Below the pieces are notes generated by a model. It worked only from the letters and a program-made list of their open reading frames with translations, made no database searches and was not told where the DNA came from. This document shows positions 8,418 to 18,069 of a stretch of 64,000 nt of DNA, piece by piece. Each line of letters starts with the position of its first letter. Positions within the stretch are counted from its first letter, which is position 1. The DNA is from an uncultured Alteromonadaceae bacterium. GTDB taxonomy: Bacteria > Pseudomonadota > Gammaproteobacteria > Enterobacterales > Alteromonadaceae. A program made the translations under genes and the position numbers. Where the stretch lies: contig CANLWS010000004.1 of the NCBI GenBank assembly GCA_947494925.1, positions 1-64,000 on the forward strand, in the 5' to 3' direction.

Positions 8418-9237
8418 AGGACCTCCCTATCCTTAATGTCTATATAATGAAATTAATGATTGATATTTATCCAACAAACATATGATGTTAAAACTCACAT
8501 AGCAAGGGTAATGAATGTTTGGTAAGCAATTTGAACGCCCTGAGTGCACACATCGGGTGGCCGAAATCACATAAGGCTAAGGCTCTAACTAACACCCATT
8601 GGTACAATCACTTAAGAGATAGACTCGTGAAACACTTGCACGAAACGCATCAATCAAATTTTACCTGCAAAACCTCGCTATGCGAACCATAGGTTCTAAA
8701 AACAGCGACCTTGCTCCGGTTTCTCGGCCTCTTTTCACAGCGTTAACGTCCGTTTTCGCCCATGGCTAGTTCATCGAATTCTGCCAACTCAAAGACAACT
8801 ACAAATGTTACAAAGCAACCCTGCAGAGATGAGATATCCAAGGGCTACAATATTACCCCCGTAAGAATTGATTAAGTAGCTAATGATTGTAACGCAAGCA
8901 GCGTTCTAGTTGAGTGGACAGCTTATGCTTAAAACTTCTGGCCAGGTTATGCTTTTATGCACACAAGCACCAACAAATACAATCGGAAATTATTTAATAG
9001 CCTGAACTAATTAACGAAAATTTCTACAATTCCTCGTATTAACTTTTTTGTCTCTCAAGCAGTTTCTCAAATTTACCATAGTCATCTTTATTAAGATTTT
9101 TACAATATATAAGCTTGTATTCACCATTAAAATCTTATCACTTAAGAAAAATAAAGTGAGAGATGTTCATCATATATCGCACTGCAAAAATAGTACTCTA
9201 TACTTTGGCAATTGAACTTTCTTGAGGAACAAAAACT
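8418..9237. other. 820-bp intergenic stretch with no recognisable gene
   Basis: No frame with protein-like composition and start signal was found on either strand. The part at 8560-8900 is broken by stops in all frames. The only structure I can support is the ~60-bp repeat at 8916-8977. The 3' end (about 9000-9230) is AT-rich and probably holds the promoter of the phospholipase-like gene. Confidence 0.5.
8916..8977 (+). repeat. Copy 2 of the diverged ~60-bp repeat
   Basis: It starts GGACAGCTTATGCTTAAAA and ends CACCAACAAA, in the same orientation as 4626-4683. Because the orientation is direct, the two copies are not the two ends of one simple element. They may be solitary ends left by separate insertions or a target preference of one element. 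Confidence 0.55.
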
Positions 9238-10005
9238 ATGCGTTTTATCTTAGTGATGATTATCTTTTTTTCTCAAAATTTGTTCGCTAAGGACTTTAAC
9301 AATGGATGTGGCTCGGGATGGAATGAGCCTATTGTGCCCGAGAAAATAGGACTCTTTTGTGTCAATTTTGCTTCTGCATGCGCGGTTCATGACAATTGTT
9401 ACAGCAAATGTTTAAAAGACGGAGAGAATTACAATAAACCAATTTGCAAATTATCTTCAATCGAACAAAAAGAAGAGCGCAGAAACTACTGTGACAGCGA
9501 TTTTTTAAAAGAAATGAACGATGGTTGTAGTAGTTGCGATATTGCTCGAAAACCTTTTTGTAAAGGAGTGGCACTGCTATATAAAATAGCTGTAAAAATG
9601 GCAGGGAAAGGTTCATTTGACGGCAAAACGATACCGGATGAATATTACGCTTTTCTTGACTCTGAAGCAGCCAAAAGTTTTGACTTTGCAGGTTTTGAAA
9701 AAGAAATTATCGATGTACTCAGCCTGCCTGAAATTATTGAGTCAAACCGATTAGATATTATGCTCATAAACGGCTCTCCTGAAGCCAAACTTTTCAGCCT
9801 TACACCAATGAAAAGAGACTATAAAAAAATTGATAATCAATTCTATCTAACTGATTCACTTAGATATGGGAAAGTCGATTTAAGTAATGCAGCCAAAGGA
9901 AAGTCAATAGTTGAAATTAAAGACCTTAATATTGAAAGATTAAATACTGACAAACTACAAAACATTCAGACAATTCAACGAACAAATTCCCCCATTAAAC
10001 AGTAA
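9238..10005 (+). CDS. Secreted phospholipase A2-like protein
   Basis: A 255-aa exported protein with the secretory PLA2 signature. A signal peptide (1-17) is followed by a calcium-loop-like NNGCGSGW (21-28) and the catalytic helix ACAVHDNCYSKC with His51-Asp52. A second helix, YCDSDFLKEMNDGC (84-97), matches the partner helix carrying the second Asp. Cysteines are abundant, as expected for a disulfide-bonded extracellular enzyme hydrolysing the sn-2 ester of phospholipids. Residues 130-255 form an extra domain without recognised relatives. GAGGAA lies nine bases before ATG. The gene is more AT-rich than its neighbours, suggesting transfer. Confidence 0.75.
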   Translation: MRFILVMIIFFSQNLFAKDFNNGCGSGWNEPIVPEKIGLFCVNFASACAVHDNCYSKCLKDGENYNKPICKLSSIEQKEERRNYCDSDFLKEMNDGCSSCDIARKPFCKGVALLYKIAVKMAGKGSFDGKTIPDEYYAFLDSEAAKSFDFAGFEKEIIDVLSLPEIIESNRLDIMLINGSPEAKLFSLTPMKRDYKKIDNQFYLTDSLRYGKVDLSNAAKGKSIVEIKDLNIERLNTDKLQNIQTIQRTNSPIKQ

Positions 10006-10360
10006 GCTATACAAGAATAGATATTGGCTTCGCTGAGTCTTGAATAGCTCTCCAGTGAGCTGAGTGATCTTCCTCTGAACCAGTAGACATTTTTACCTAG
10101 AAATCGAAGTAAGGTTAAAGGTGTTATGAATTAAAAGTACCAGACGAATTAAACAAAAAGCAATCCGCCAAGTATTGGCGACCCACTGCTGTTTCCTTTT
10201 TTTTGGTATTTCTTGTCATACCAAATCCACATTTTCTTGACATTTCAACGCAATTACTCGTTTACAATACAGAGTTGGATAGATCCGTTAACACTTGTAT
10301 TTTGATTCAAAATGAATCTTGGTGTCGGTGAGCAGTAAAGAGAGAAAAGCTGAGGAAGTT
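10006..10360. other. 355-bp intergenic region with a hairpin
   Basis: No gene is seen. An inverted repeat with 8-bp arms (TTTGGTAT / ATACCAAA) lies at 10202-10225 after a T-run. TTGACA at 10237 and TACAAT at 10263 could be a promoter for the downstream protease, although their 20-base spacing is long. Confidence 0.3.
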
Positions 10361-13300
10361 ATGAGAAGTGTCAAACAGCAAAAAATAATAAAAATGAATA
10401 AAAAGAAGGGCCTGGCTAACTTAGCCTATGCCCTCATGCTGCTATCATTATCATCGGTAGCCTATTCTCACGGTGGCCATCTCGGGTGGCCAAGTAGCGA
10501 TAAGCATTCGCACCCGGCCAAGCCTATATTGCAAAAGCTTAGCCAATCAACACTCTCTGCTCGCTCTACAGATATTGATCTAGCCGGACGAGCGTCCGAT
10601 GTGACAATCGATTCTGCATACCGTTTCGAAAACAATTTGAATGATGCTTCAGGAATCTACCAAATTGCCATAGAAGGTGAACAGAATGAAAGTTATATCA
10701 CTACTGACAGTGGCCACGCTTTTGATATGGAAGGCCGAACTTATTTAGAACTGCCACAAACGTTGCACGACGATATTCAGCTCGATAAGTCTCTTTCTCT
10801 TAGCATAGATTTTTTGTTTAAGGATACTGGCGAAGATGAAAGTACTCGCGTTTTAATAAGCAACAAAGATTGGGCCTATGATGTATATGGACTCAAAATT
10901 GAAGCCTTTAACGAAAAAACGCCTTGGCAACCCGAAGGATTAATATACTTGCAATTCAATATCGGTGTGGGCACCAGAGAAATCGCCACCCGTTTTTTTG
11001 AGCTACCTATGGATGTGTGGCACACTGCAACGGTTGATCTGGATTTCGAAAACAACACTGTATCTTTTGGTGTAAACGGACGCAGCGATACCAAATCTTT
11101 GAGCGAGGCTGAAGGAGGCGTGGTCATTGATCCGACAAACTTTATCAGCTCAATTGGCACCACTCCTTTTCGCATAGGGGCACACCAATCTGCAGAAGGT
11201 GAAGATCCTCCCTGGCGGAACGAATTTGCGATTTCTGAAGGCAATGGAACCACCAGCAATGTCGCCCATGTTTATATTGACAACTTTATCGTTCAATCAC
11301 CTAAGCCAGACGGAGATGTGGCGAAGGTCAGTGCCGCACTCAGTCAGTTTACCGCCCATGTAGTCGGTACAGCGTTACTGACTGACTTGGAACTGAATGC
11401 GCAACTTGTTAGCCTTAGACAAAATCTACAAGGCACTAACCTGGCGGATTTCGTCACCGAGGCGAAGCAATTCATTAACGCCCATGCCGATAAGTTTGGC
11501 CCTCTTTATCAAATCCAATATCGTAATAACCTCGACAATGTCGTCTATGACGAACTTGCTGATGTATCGAAAGCCTACGTCGACTTAGGTATTTGGATGT
11601 TAACAGAAGGGATCACGCCAGAAAACGCAGCGAACGCTGAAGGTATTCAATTTATTGAACACACAGAATTTCCGGGTGCATTGCAAAATGGTGCCCAGCG
11701 TATTCAAAATGGTAAAGCCGATATACGCGTTGAGTTTGTGCGTGATCCAGGCTATTTAATGGGGGGGATGAAAGCCGAACTCGACAGCGAACTTGCCGCT
11801 TATCTCTACCGACCAACTGGATTTTACGCCCCCGCTGGAGAGGTAGTCACTATAACAGTAGATGAGGCCTGGGTTAATTCAGGCCTACATATCAGAGTCG
11901 GCGCCCATGCAGACAATCATCAAGTTCTTGCCTCAACCAGCCGTTTCCCCGTCCTGAGCACAGATTTTCGCATCGAAAGTACAAGGGTAGATGTGGTGAG
12001 TCCGTTCGGGGGAAATATTTATATTCTGGTGCCGCAAAACATGGATTTAGGTTGGGCTGAGATTAATGTCGATGGCGCAGTAAGAGCCCCTTACTTTTCA
12101 ACCCGTGAAGGCTATGAAACTGCATTATCTGACTGGCAAACTATTCGTCAGTATCCAGGTGTCTTCACTGATTTTGAGTCTGACAAATTTATGGTGACTG
12201 TCCCCACTGCGCAACTGCAAAACTTTGAGCAGCCAAGTGAATTGTTATCCATTTGGGATCAGTTCATGGACATTCTTCAAACGCTGCATGGCCGTCCCTT
12301 TGAGCGATCGCGGGCAGAAGCTTATTTGCTTGATGCTTCCCAACTCGTTATAGGCTCATTCCCGGGTGGATACCCGGTTACTCCTGGCTTATATGCTGAA
12401 GGTGAAAATGGCATTACAGATGGTTATTTTTCCCCATTTGCCGCGCTAGTAGAAGGAAACTGGGAAGTAGATGACGGAATGTCTGTCATTCTGCATGAAT
12501 TAGGTCATCATCATTATGGGAGATTCGTGGGTGTCGGCGAACAAGAAGTCTATGTAAACGTGCCCGCCGCGGCAGTGTTCACTGAAATATACGGCCTCAG
12601 TTTTGACAAAGCATTGGAATTTTCAGGCTATCAAAGATTCTCGAGAACGGATGCAGCGATAGACTGGATGGTGACCCATAATTTCCGTAATGGCAATCCA
12701 ATGGGTTACGACCCAACGACTGATTTTGAGCCTATTGAAACCTCTTACCAGGCTCGTGGACATGCTAAATACCTGGATCTTGCTGATATATATGGCAGTT
12801 GGGATGCATTGAGCAAGATTTACGAAACCTACTACCTTGATGATCTTGCTTCAGGGAACCCACCTGGTACTCAGATAGAAGTCACCCATGATGACTTTCT
12901 GGAAAGAGGCTCAAACGCTTTGCAGTGCAACCTGGCTAGCTTATTTCACTTCTGGGGCGTGCACCCAAGTGACGAACTAGCAAGTTCAATCAGTTCTTTG
13001 CCGGTCTGCGAAGGAGCAAAAGAGCGGATCATTCATTACCTGGACAACGCCCCTCGAACCAATGAAGATTTGCGCGAGTTTCATGCTGAAAAAACGGCTG
13101 TTCACGAAAATCAACTGAAGTTCCAGATTTACGATCAGTTGCTACCAGAGTTTGATATTGCACTTGGTCAACAAATCCGAGACTCAGGTGCAGACATTCT
13201 GAATACTTATTTTGGTGTTAGTCCTGACGAACAACCTTCAATTCCCGAAATTCGTTCAACCACTTTCAATTTTGACCCATTGCGTGTGAATGATGTCCAC

Positions 13301-14770
13301 TTTGGTTGGAAAGCGGCGGTTGACCCAGAAGGAAAACCGTTGAAATACAGTTGGGTACTGACACGCGCCGACACAAATGAAGTGATAATTTCTCGCTCAT
13401 GGGTCGATGCAACAGGAGTCACCATACCTGGTGAGGAAATGGAATCAGCATTGAAAGAGTTTTTGGATTCTGGGGTCGAAATAGAATTAGCTCAGCAGGT
13501 CACCACATCAGATACTTTTAGCATAGTGTCGAGCGAAAAGCTGGTTACCCGATACCAAATGTTAGTGGATACTGACAGAGACGGCATAAGTGATCAGGAT
13601 GAAATTGCGATTGGTACCGACCCAAATGATGTCGACACAGATAACGATGGCTTGAATGATGGTGTTGAATTGAGTATCTACGCGACCAATCCATTGTCTG
13701 CGGATACAGATGGAGACGGAATACGCGGCAACCTTGACGATACGCCTAATGGGACAGATTCAGACAACCCAACTACACGTAAAATTCGATTCGATTATGA
13801 TGGAGATGGCAAAGCTGACGTTGGCGTCCGCCGCGCAACAGACACAATACAATACATCCGCAATTCAGGTGGCCCCAGTGATGCGTTCAAAGACGGTATA
13901 CAGCGAATTGTATTTGGACGCGACGTAAGCGATATCCCTATCGGTGGTGATTTTGATGGTGATGGAATTTACGACATTGCAGTGAGACGAGCAAGTACAC
14001 AATATTGGTATGTTAAAAACTCGTCTGGCCGCGATATCTGGAGCGGAAATCAAGATGGTATTACACGACTTAGATTTGGATTGAATGCAGCAGATATACC
14101 GGCGATAGGCGATTATGATGGAGATGGAATTGATGACTTTGCGGTATTCAGACCTTCAACTCAATTCTGGTATGTCAAAAACTCTTCAGGAACGGATGTG
14201 ATTACCAGCTATTCCGATGGCATTACTCGACTCAAATTTGGCAGCGCAGCAGACAATATCCCTGTTCCTGCCGATTATGATGGTGATGGTTTGACTGATG
14301 TAGCAATCAGAAAACCAGGCACTAGCGAGTGGCAAATCAGAAATTCCAGTGGTGTTGACGGGTTAACTAACAACAGTGACGGGATCACCCGGCGCGCTTT
14401 TGGTATGCGAGAAGAAGATATTCCTGTAAAAGGTGATTTTGATGGCGATGGTAAAGATGATTTAGCAGTTCGCCGTCCGTCTACATACTCCTGGTATGTT
14501 CTTAATTCATCTGGCACTACCTTCAACTCGTCAAATGGAGATACCATCCAACGCGTTACATTCGGTCGCAACGAACAAGATATTCCAATAGCTGCAGACT
14601 ATGACGGGGATGGGATTACTGATTTTGCGGTTAGGCGATCATCAAATCAATATCAATATATCTTAAACAGCAGCAATAATCAGATCTCGCGTTTTAACTT
14701 TGGCAAGCGAACCAGTGATATTCCACTCGCAGCCCCAGTACACGTAAAAATGCAAATGGCTGACATGTAA
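10361..14770 (+). CDS. Secreted M60-family metalloprotease with LamG, TSP3 and FG-GAP repeats
   Basis: A 1469-aa exported zinc protease of the M60 (enhancin/mucinase-like) type. The order is: signal peptide (to about 36); concanavalin/LamG-like domain (about 85-320); helical linker; M60 domain starting near YRPTGFYAPAGEVVTI. The zinc motif HELGH is at 712-716, with a downstream Glu at 727 or 729 giving HExxH-x10-E. Thrombospondin type 3 calcium repeats (DTDRDGISD, DTDNDGLND, DTDGDGI) occupy about 1070-1130. About six FG-GAP/VCBS-like repeats (DYDGDGxxD..WYVKNSSG) fill 1145-1455. M60 enzymes cleave mucin-type glycoproteins. The start with GAGG five bases upstream (10361) is preferred over an upstream TTG. 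It probably acts outside the cell. Confidence 0.88.
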   Translation: MRSVKQQKIIKMNKKKGLANLAYALMLLSLSSVAYSHGGHLGWPSSDKHSHPAKPILQKLSQSTLSARSTDIDLAGRASDVTIDSAYRFENNLNDASGIYQIAIEGEQNESYITTDSGHAFDMEGRTYLELPQTLHDDIQLDKSLSLSIDFLFKDTGEDESTRVLISNKDWAYDVYGLKIEAFNEKTPWQPEGLIYLQFNIGVGTREIATRFFELPMDVWHTATVDLDFENNTVSFGVNGRSDTKSLSEAEGGVVIDPTNFISSIGTTPFRIGAHQSAEGEDPPWRNEFAISEGNGTTSNVAHVYIDNFIVQSPKPDGDVAKVSAALSQFTAHVVGTALLTDLELNAQLVSLRQNLQGTNLADFVTEAKQFINAHADKFGPLYQIQYRNNLDNVVYDELADVSKAYVDLGIWMLTEGITPENAANAEGIQFIEHTEFPGALQNGAQRIQNGKADIRVEFVRDPGYLMGGMKAELDSELAAYLYRPTGFYAPAGEVVTITVDEAWVNSGLHIRVGAHADNHQVLASTSRFPVLSTDFRIESTRVDVVSPFGGNIYILVPQNMDLGWAEINVDGAVRAPYFSTREGYETALSDWQTIRQYPGVFTDFESDKFMVTVPTAQLQNFEQPSELLSIWDQFMDILQTLHGRPFERSRAEAYLLDASQLVIGSFPGGYPVTPGLYAEGENGITDGYFSPFAALVEGNWEVDDGMSVILHELGHHHYGRFVGVGEQEVYVNVPAAAVFTEIYGLSFDKALEFSGYQRFSRTDAAIDWMVTHNFRNGNPMGYDPTTDFEPIETSYQARGHAKYLDLADIYGSWDALSKIYETYYLDDLASGNPPGTQIEVTHDDFLERGSNALQCNLASLFHFWGVHPSDELASSISSLPVCEGAKERIIHYLDNAPRTNEDLREFHAEKTAVHENQLKFQIYDQLLPEFDIALGQQIRDSGADILNTYFGVSPDEQPSIPEIRSTTFNFDPLRVNDVHFGWKAAVDPEGKPLKYSWVLTRADTNEVIISRSWVDATGVTIPGEEMESALKEFLDSGVEIELAQQVTTSDTFSIVSSEKLVTRYQMLVDTDRDGISDQDEIAIGTDPNDVDTDNDGLNDGVELSIYATNPLSADTDGDGIRGNLDDTPNGTDSDNPTTRKIRFDYDGDGKADVGVRRATDTIQYIRNSGGPSDAFKDGIQRIVFGRDVSDIPIGGDFDGDGIYDIAVRRASTQYWYVKNSSGRDIWSGNQDGITRLRFGLNAADIPAIGDYDGDGIDDFAVFRPSTQFWYVKNSSGTDVITSYSDGITRLKFGSAADNIPVPADYDGDGLTDVAIRKPGTSEWQIRNSSGVDGLTNNSDGITRRAFGMREEDIPVKGDFDGDGKDDLAVRRPSTYSWYVLNSSGTTFNSSNGDTIQRVTFGRNEQDIPIAADYDGDGITDFAVRRSSNQYQYILNSSNNQISRFNFGKRTSDIPLAAPVHVKMQMADM

Positions 14771-14784
14771 TTCTCATTTGATTC

Positions 14785-14825
14785 GGATACATCGATGACA
14801 TATTTCATATGTGGTCGATGTATCC
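14785..14825. terminator. Long hairpin after the M60 protease gene
   Basis: Outer arms GGATACATCGA and TCGATGTATCC enclose a second stem, ACATAT / ATATGT, with a TTC loop. It lies 15 bp after the stop codon. No T-tract follows, so it may act as an mRNA-stabilising hairpin rather than a classic terminator. The rest of 14771-15166 shows no gene. Confidence 0.6.
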
Positions 14826-15166
14826 TAGATGGTTGTTCAGAATAGCTATTCTGAGCCAATCATTCAAAATGCTACTCCCCTCCTTTCACATTACTGACTG
14901 ATCAGCGTATTTCTCTTCCAAATAAATTAACGATTTGGTTTAGCTATGTACGCTAGGTTACGAGAATTTAATTAAGCTAAACTCAACTGCGGCTGCTTTC
15001 ACGATGAATGGCTGTTACATTTGTCAGCTAATACCACAGCATTAAAGGTCAATACTTGACCTGTTTAGAGATATTAGTAAGTAGCTTTGAAACCTTGTCT
15101 CAGGTGCAGTTATACGCAAATAAGCAATTACTATAAAATCAACATAGCTAAGGAATATTCAATTTC

Positions 15167-16057
15167 ATGCTTTCTAACTTCGAAGAAATCTTGTGCTTTG
15201 CTGCGGTTTGCAAAACAGGCTCCATTACGCAGGCTGCAAACGCCCTACAATGCTCAAAAGCGAATGTTAGTCGCAAGATAAGCATGCTTGAAAAGCGCAT
15301 GGGCGCTAAGTTGTTCCAACGGACCACCCGTTCAATTTACCTGACCGAAATAGGCAGCCGATTTCAGGATAGAGCAGTCAGGATCTATGACGAAGCAAGA
15401 CAGCTGGATAAGGGGACAAGGGATGAGACTGGCAATATGTCGGGCAAATTCAAAATAACTGCTCCTGTTTCCCTCTCTACGTTTCTGATTGCGCCTCTAG
15501 TTCTGCAATTGAACGAGTCTTTTCCAGACATTGAGTTTGAACTGATCCCCACGAACGAGAATGTTCAGCTTATAGAATCGGAAGTTGATTTGGCAATCCG
15601 TACCGGAAGTGTCGTGGATGATTCTCTGGTTGCCAGAAAATTAGGCGAGTTTCATGAGTGTTTTTTTACGTCTTCTCGCAACCTAGCCAATTACAAACAA
15701 CTCAATATTGAACAGATTGCCCGTTTGCCTATGCTTTTGCCCTCTTCCGGTACTGAAAATGATTCATTAAACCTATTCCACAATGGGAAGACTTTGTCAC
15801 TCATTCCTACCGACAAAATGCGCATCAGTGAATTTGAAGTATCGCTCAATCTATTGTTTAACAGTGAGTACATCGCCTGGCTGCCGAACTATTGCAATGG
15901 TATTGAAAGAAGCGGTGAAACCATTACACCATTACTATCCAGTGCCACTGGCCAGCCCTGGTCCGTTTTTATGGTATTTCCGTTTCAAGCTCCATTGCCA
16001 CTGAAGCTGAGAACCATAATTGATTTTATTGAAGAGAATTTATCAACCTACTTTTAA
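15167..16057 (+). CDS. LysR-family transcriptional regulator
   Basis: A 296-aa regulator. The winged HTH is at residues 1-60 (FAAVCKTGSITQAANALQCSKANVSRKISMLEKRMGAKLFQRTTR), followed by a linker helix and a periplasmic-binding-like effector domain (about 90-290). AAGGAA lies eleven bases before ATG. The downstream codirectional gene encodes an exported RidA protein, with a ~257-bp gap. No inducer can be named. Confidence 0.88.
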   Translation: MLSNFEEILCFAAVCKTGSITQAANALQCSKANVSRKISMLEKRMGAKLFQRTTRSIYLTEIGSRFQDRAVRIYDEARQLDKGTRDETGNMSGKFKITAPVSLSTFLIAPLVLQLNESFPDIEFELIPTNENVQLIESEVDLAIRTGSVVDDSLVARKLGEFHECFFTSSRNLANYKQLNIEQIARLPMLLPSSGTENDSLNLFHNGKTLSLIPTDKMRISEFEVSLNLLFNSEYIAWLPNYCNGIERSGETITPLLSSATGQPWSVFMVFPFQAPLPLKLRTIIDFIEENLSTYF

Positions 16058-16314
16058 ATCAATTGTTTCCATACAGTAACAATGTGTTTGAAAATCAACA
16101 CTTATAAAACGCAATAAGTCCACTAAAATGGTTGCCATGTTAATCCAATGACGTACGGAAATGAGATTCGATCTAGGCCATCATCTTCACGAGTTGGTAA
16201 ACCCATTTGCAATTGCTGATGCTAAGTCTGTTCATCGTGCCAAAGGTGTAAGACAAGTCCCGGAATCGGATCTTGCATCAGATCCCGTGCAAATATTTAA
16301 TGGAGGTCACCTTG

Positions 16315-16815
16315 TTGATAAAGACTGTGTTACTTGTTTCTCTGCTCTTTTCAAGTGTGGCCTGGACCACTGAGAAACCGACCATCATGATCGCACCTTC
16401 CCCGGAAAATATCAGACACAACCCTTTCCCTGTTCAATCACCCTGGAATGGAATTTACGCCCATGGTGTAACGACGCCCTCACAGGGAAGGTACATGCAT
16501 GTATCAGGGCAACTCGGGTTCACTGAATCAGGCACAATGTCGGATTCATTTGCAGACCAGGCTAATCAGGCAATCGACAACATTTCAAAGGTACTTAGGT
16601 CGGCGGACATGCAAATGAACCACATTGTCCATATGCGTTTTTATCTGACTGACAGGTCCCAGGTGGATGACCTGGTAAAAGTGCGAATGGACAAGTTGTA
16701 TGGTTTGGCGCCCGCGGTCACAACTTACATTGTTGGCGGGCTTTTGAAAGAAGAATGGCTTGTTGAAATTGAAGCCCTGGCTTTTAAGCCTGAAGTCAAA
16801 ATCGGAAATGAATGA
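16315..16815 (+). CDS. Exported RidA/YjgF-family protein
   Basis: A 166-aa protein of the RidA (YER057c/UK114) family. Cytosolic members deaminate reactive enamine/imine intermediates. Recognisable blocks are YMHVSGQLGF, QANQAIDNISKVLRSA, MRFYLTD and AVTTYIVGGL followed by WLVEIEALA. Unlike cytosolic members it starts with a signal peptide, best seen from the TTG start at 16315 (IKTVLLVSLLFSSVAW), seven bases after a perfect GGAGGT. It is therefore predicted to be periplasmic. The usual substrate-binding Arg of RidA (in the S-x-x-R region) is not obvious. Confidence 0.78.
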   Translation: MIKTVLLVSLLFSSVAWTTEKPTIMIAPSPENIRHNPFPVQSPWNGIYAHGVTTPSQGRYMHVSGQLGFTESGTMSDSFADQANQAIDNISKVLRSADMQMNHIVHMRFYLTDRSQVDDLVKVRMDKLYGLAPAVTTYIVGGLLKEEWLVEIEALAFKPEVKIGNE

Positions 16816-16830
16816 AAAGTATAGAGTGGT

Positions 16831-17397
16831 CTAGTTTTTAACCCGGGTCACAGTATCAATAAATCCGACAGCTTTCCTACCCGTTTGCGAGTCCAGTTCA
16901 CCGTTGCGTATATGCCAGATATATTGGTCAACACCATTGTAGGTTATTGTCGCGCGGTTACTTTCAACAATGCCTTTGTCCGTCCAGAAGTGATTCGTCA
17001 GCTCCAACGTATGTCCGTCATCTGAAGGTTGAATGATATAAAGATTTTGTCGCGGATAGCTGCTGGTCAAACCGAGCATTTCATATCGTTTATCCATCGC
17101 GTTGTAACCGAGGATAAAATGATAAGACCGCTCATGGCCTTTGTTTGAAATACCTCTGGATTCACAACGGATATATTGTGCATCCAGCACCAACTTACAA
17201 TTCCGGCTGCCGCGCTCCCAATATGTCCCGATTACCTGTGCATCTTCAAAGGTCCAGCTGCCGAGTAGCCAACTTAACTTGTCCATAGGTCGTTTAGTGT
17301 CAGAAGTAACAGCAGCACTGGTGTTCGCAGTTAATAAAAAGAGTAAGACCGGGATATACCTGCGTACTGCCCTGCCAATCAGGTTTGGTCGTTGCAT
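16831..17397 (-). CDS. Exported DUF1579-like (lipocalin-type) protein
   Basis: A 188-aa exported protein. After a signal peptide (to about 32) the sequence MDKLSWLLGSWTFED begins a small beta-barrel domain typical of DUF1579/lipocalin-like proteins. Repeated beta-strands (YHFILGYNAMDKRYEM, LELTNHFW) follow. Function unknown; such domains bind small ligands. Start at 17397 is chosen because AGGAG lies eight bases upstream. It is convergent with the RidA gene (15 bp apart). Confidence 0.6.
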   Translation of the reverse strand: MQRPNLIGRAVRRYIPVLLFLLTANTSAAVTSDTKRPMDKLSWLLGSWTFEDAQVIGTYWERGSRNCKLVLDAQYIRCESRGISNKGHERSYHFILGYNAMDKRYEMLGLTSSYPRQNLYIIQPSDDGHTLELTNHFWTDKGIVESNRATITYNGVDQYIWHIRNGELDSQTGRKAVGFIDTVTRVKN

Positions 17398-17495
17398 TGA
17401 TGTCACTCCTAGTCTGTTCATCAGAAGACTACATGGCCTTTCACCAACTTCAAGGCAAGGACGGTGAACAGCAAGATAATGAAGATGAAAGACAA

Positions 17496-17518
17496 ATGGG
17501 GTCGAACCACAACCCCAT
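17496..17518 (-). terminator. Terminator-like hairpin after the DUF1097 gene
   Basis: ATGGGGT and ACCCCAT form a 7-bp stem. On the minus strand a T-rich stretch (TTGTCTTTC) follows. Confidence 0.5.
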
Positions 17519-17540
17519 CACGCCAGAAAAACTACTCAGC

Positions 17541-18032
17541 TTATCTACGGGTGCTTTGCTGCAACTTAAACGCAGTGTAACCAGCCAATGCGCCAAAATT
17601 GACCGTCAGAATAAGCGGTAAAATGACAGACAAGTTAGACTCTCCATGTAGTGCAAAAAATGTAATTAGCCCTAAAAACCAGGCCGCAATATTGTTGACC
17701 ATTGGAACGGCTCTGAGCGACACCACCAGCATTGCAACTACAAACACCACCAGCGCCAGTGCTGCCCCACCTATCTGAGCAGACAACAGCCCGATACATG
17801 AAGATGCAATAGCGCCCAGAACAATTCCCATGGAAACACAGCATGCACCTTTCAGGGCACTTGCCAAAGAAATGGGGTTGGTAAAGAAGGCTACCCAACC
17901 AACAAACATGATCCAGGGTGCCATGCCAACTGTAGCTGTAGACGTAGCTGCTATAGAGGCGACTATAGCCGCGATCGCTGTGTCTTTGTTGTACCCGAGG
18001 GTAAACAGTGAATTTTGTACGGAATTAGTCAT
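17541..18032 (-). CDS. DUF1097 inner-membrane protein
   Basis: A 163-aa, four- to five-span membrane protein with the DUF1097 pattern (WIMFVGWVAFF near residue 40 followed by glycine/alanine-rich helices). It is likely in an operon with the upstream dehydrogenase (37 bp gap). AGGA and AAGG precede the ATG. Function unknown. Confidence 0.7.
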   Translation of the reverse strand: MTNSVQNSLFTLGYNKDTAIAAIVASIAATSTATVGMAPWIMFVGWVAFFTNPISLASALKGACCVSMGIVLGAIASSCIGLLSAQIGGAALALVVFVVAMLVVSLRAVPMVNNIAAWFLGLITFFALHGESNLSVILPLILTVNFGALAGYTAFKLQQSTRR

Positions 18033-18069
18033 TACCTTTTCCTATTTAAATTGTTGAGTTAGTGGGCAT

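Noticed and set aside
8418-9237. Possible integron cassette array (attC sites) in the left region
   Set aside because: No pair of complementary RYYYAAC/GTTRRRY sites with imperfect dyad was found; genes are not in uniform cassette orientation.
13710-13928. Overlapping frames within the M60 protease gene
   Set aside because: They are shadows of the repetitive Asp/Gly-rich coding sequence.
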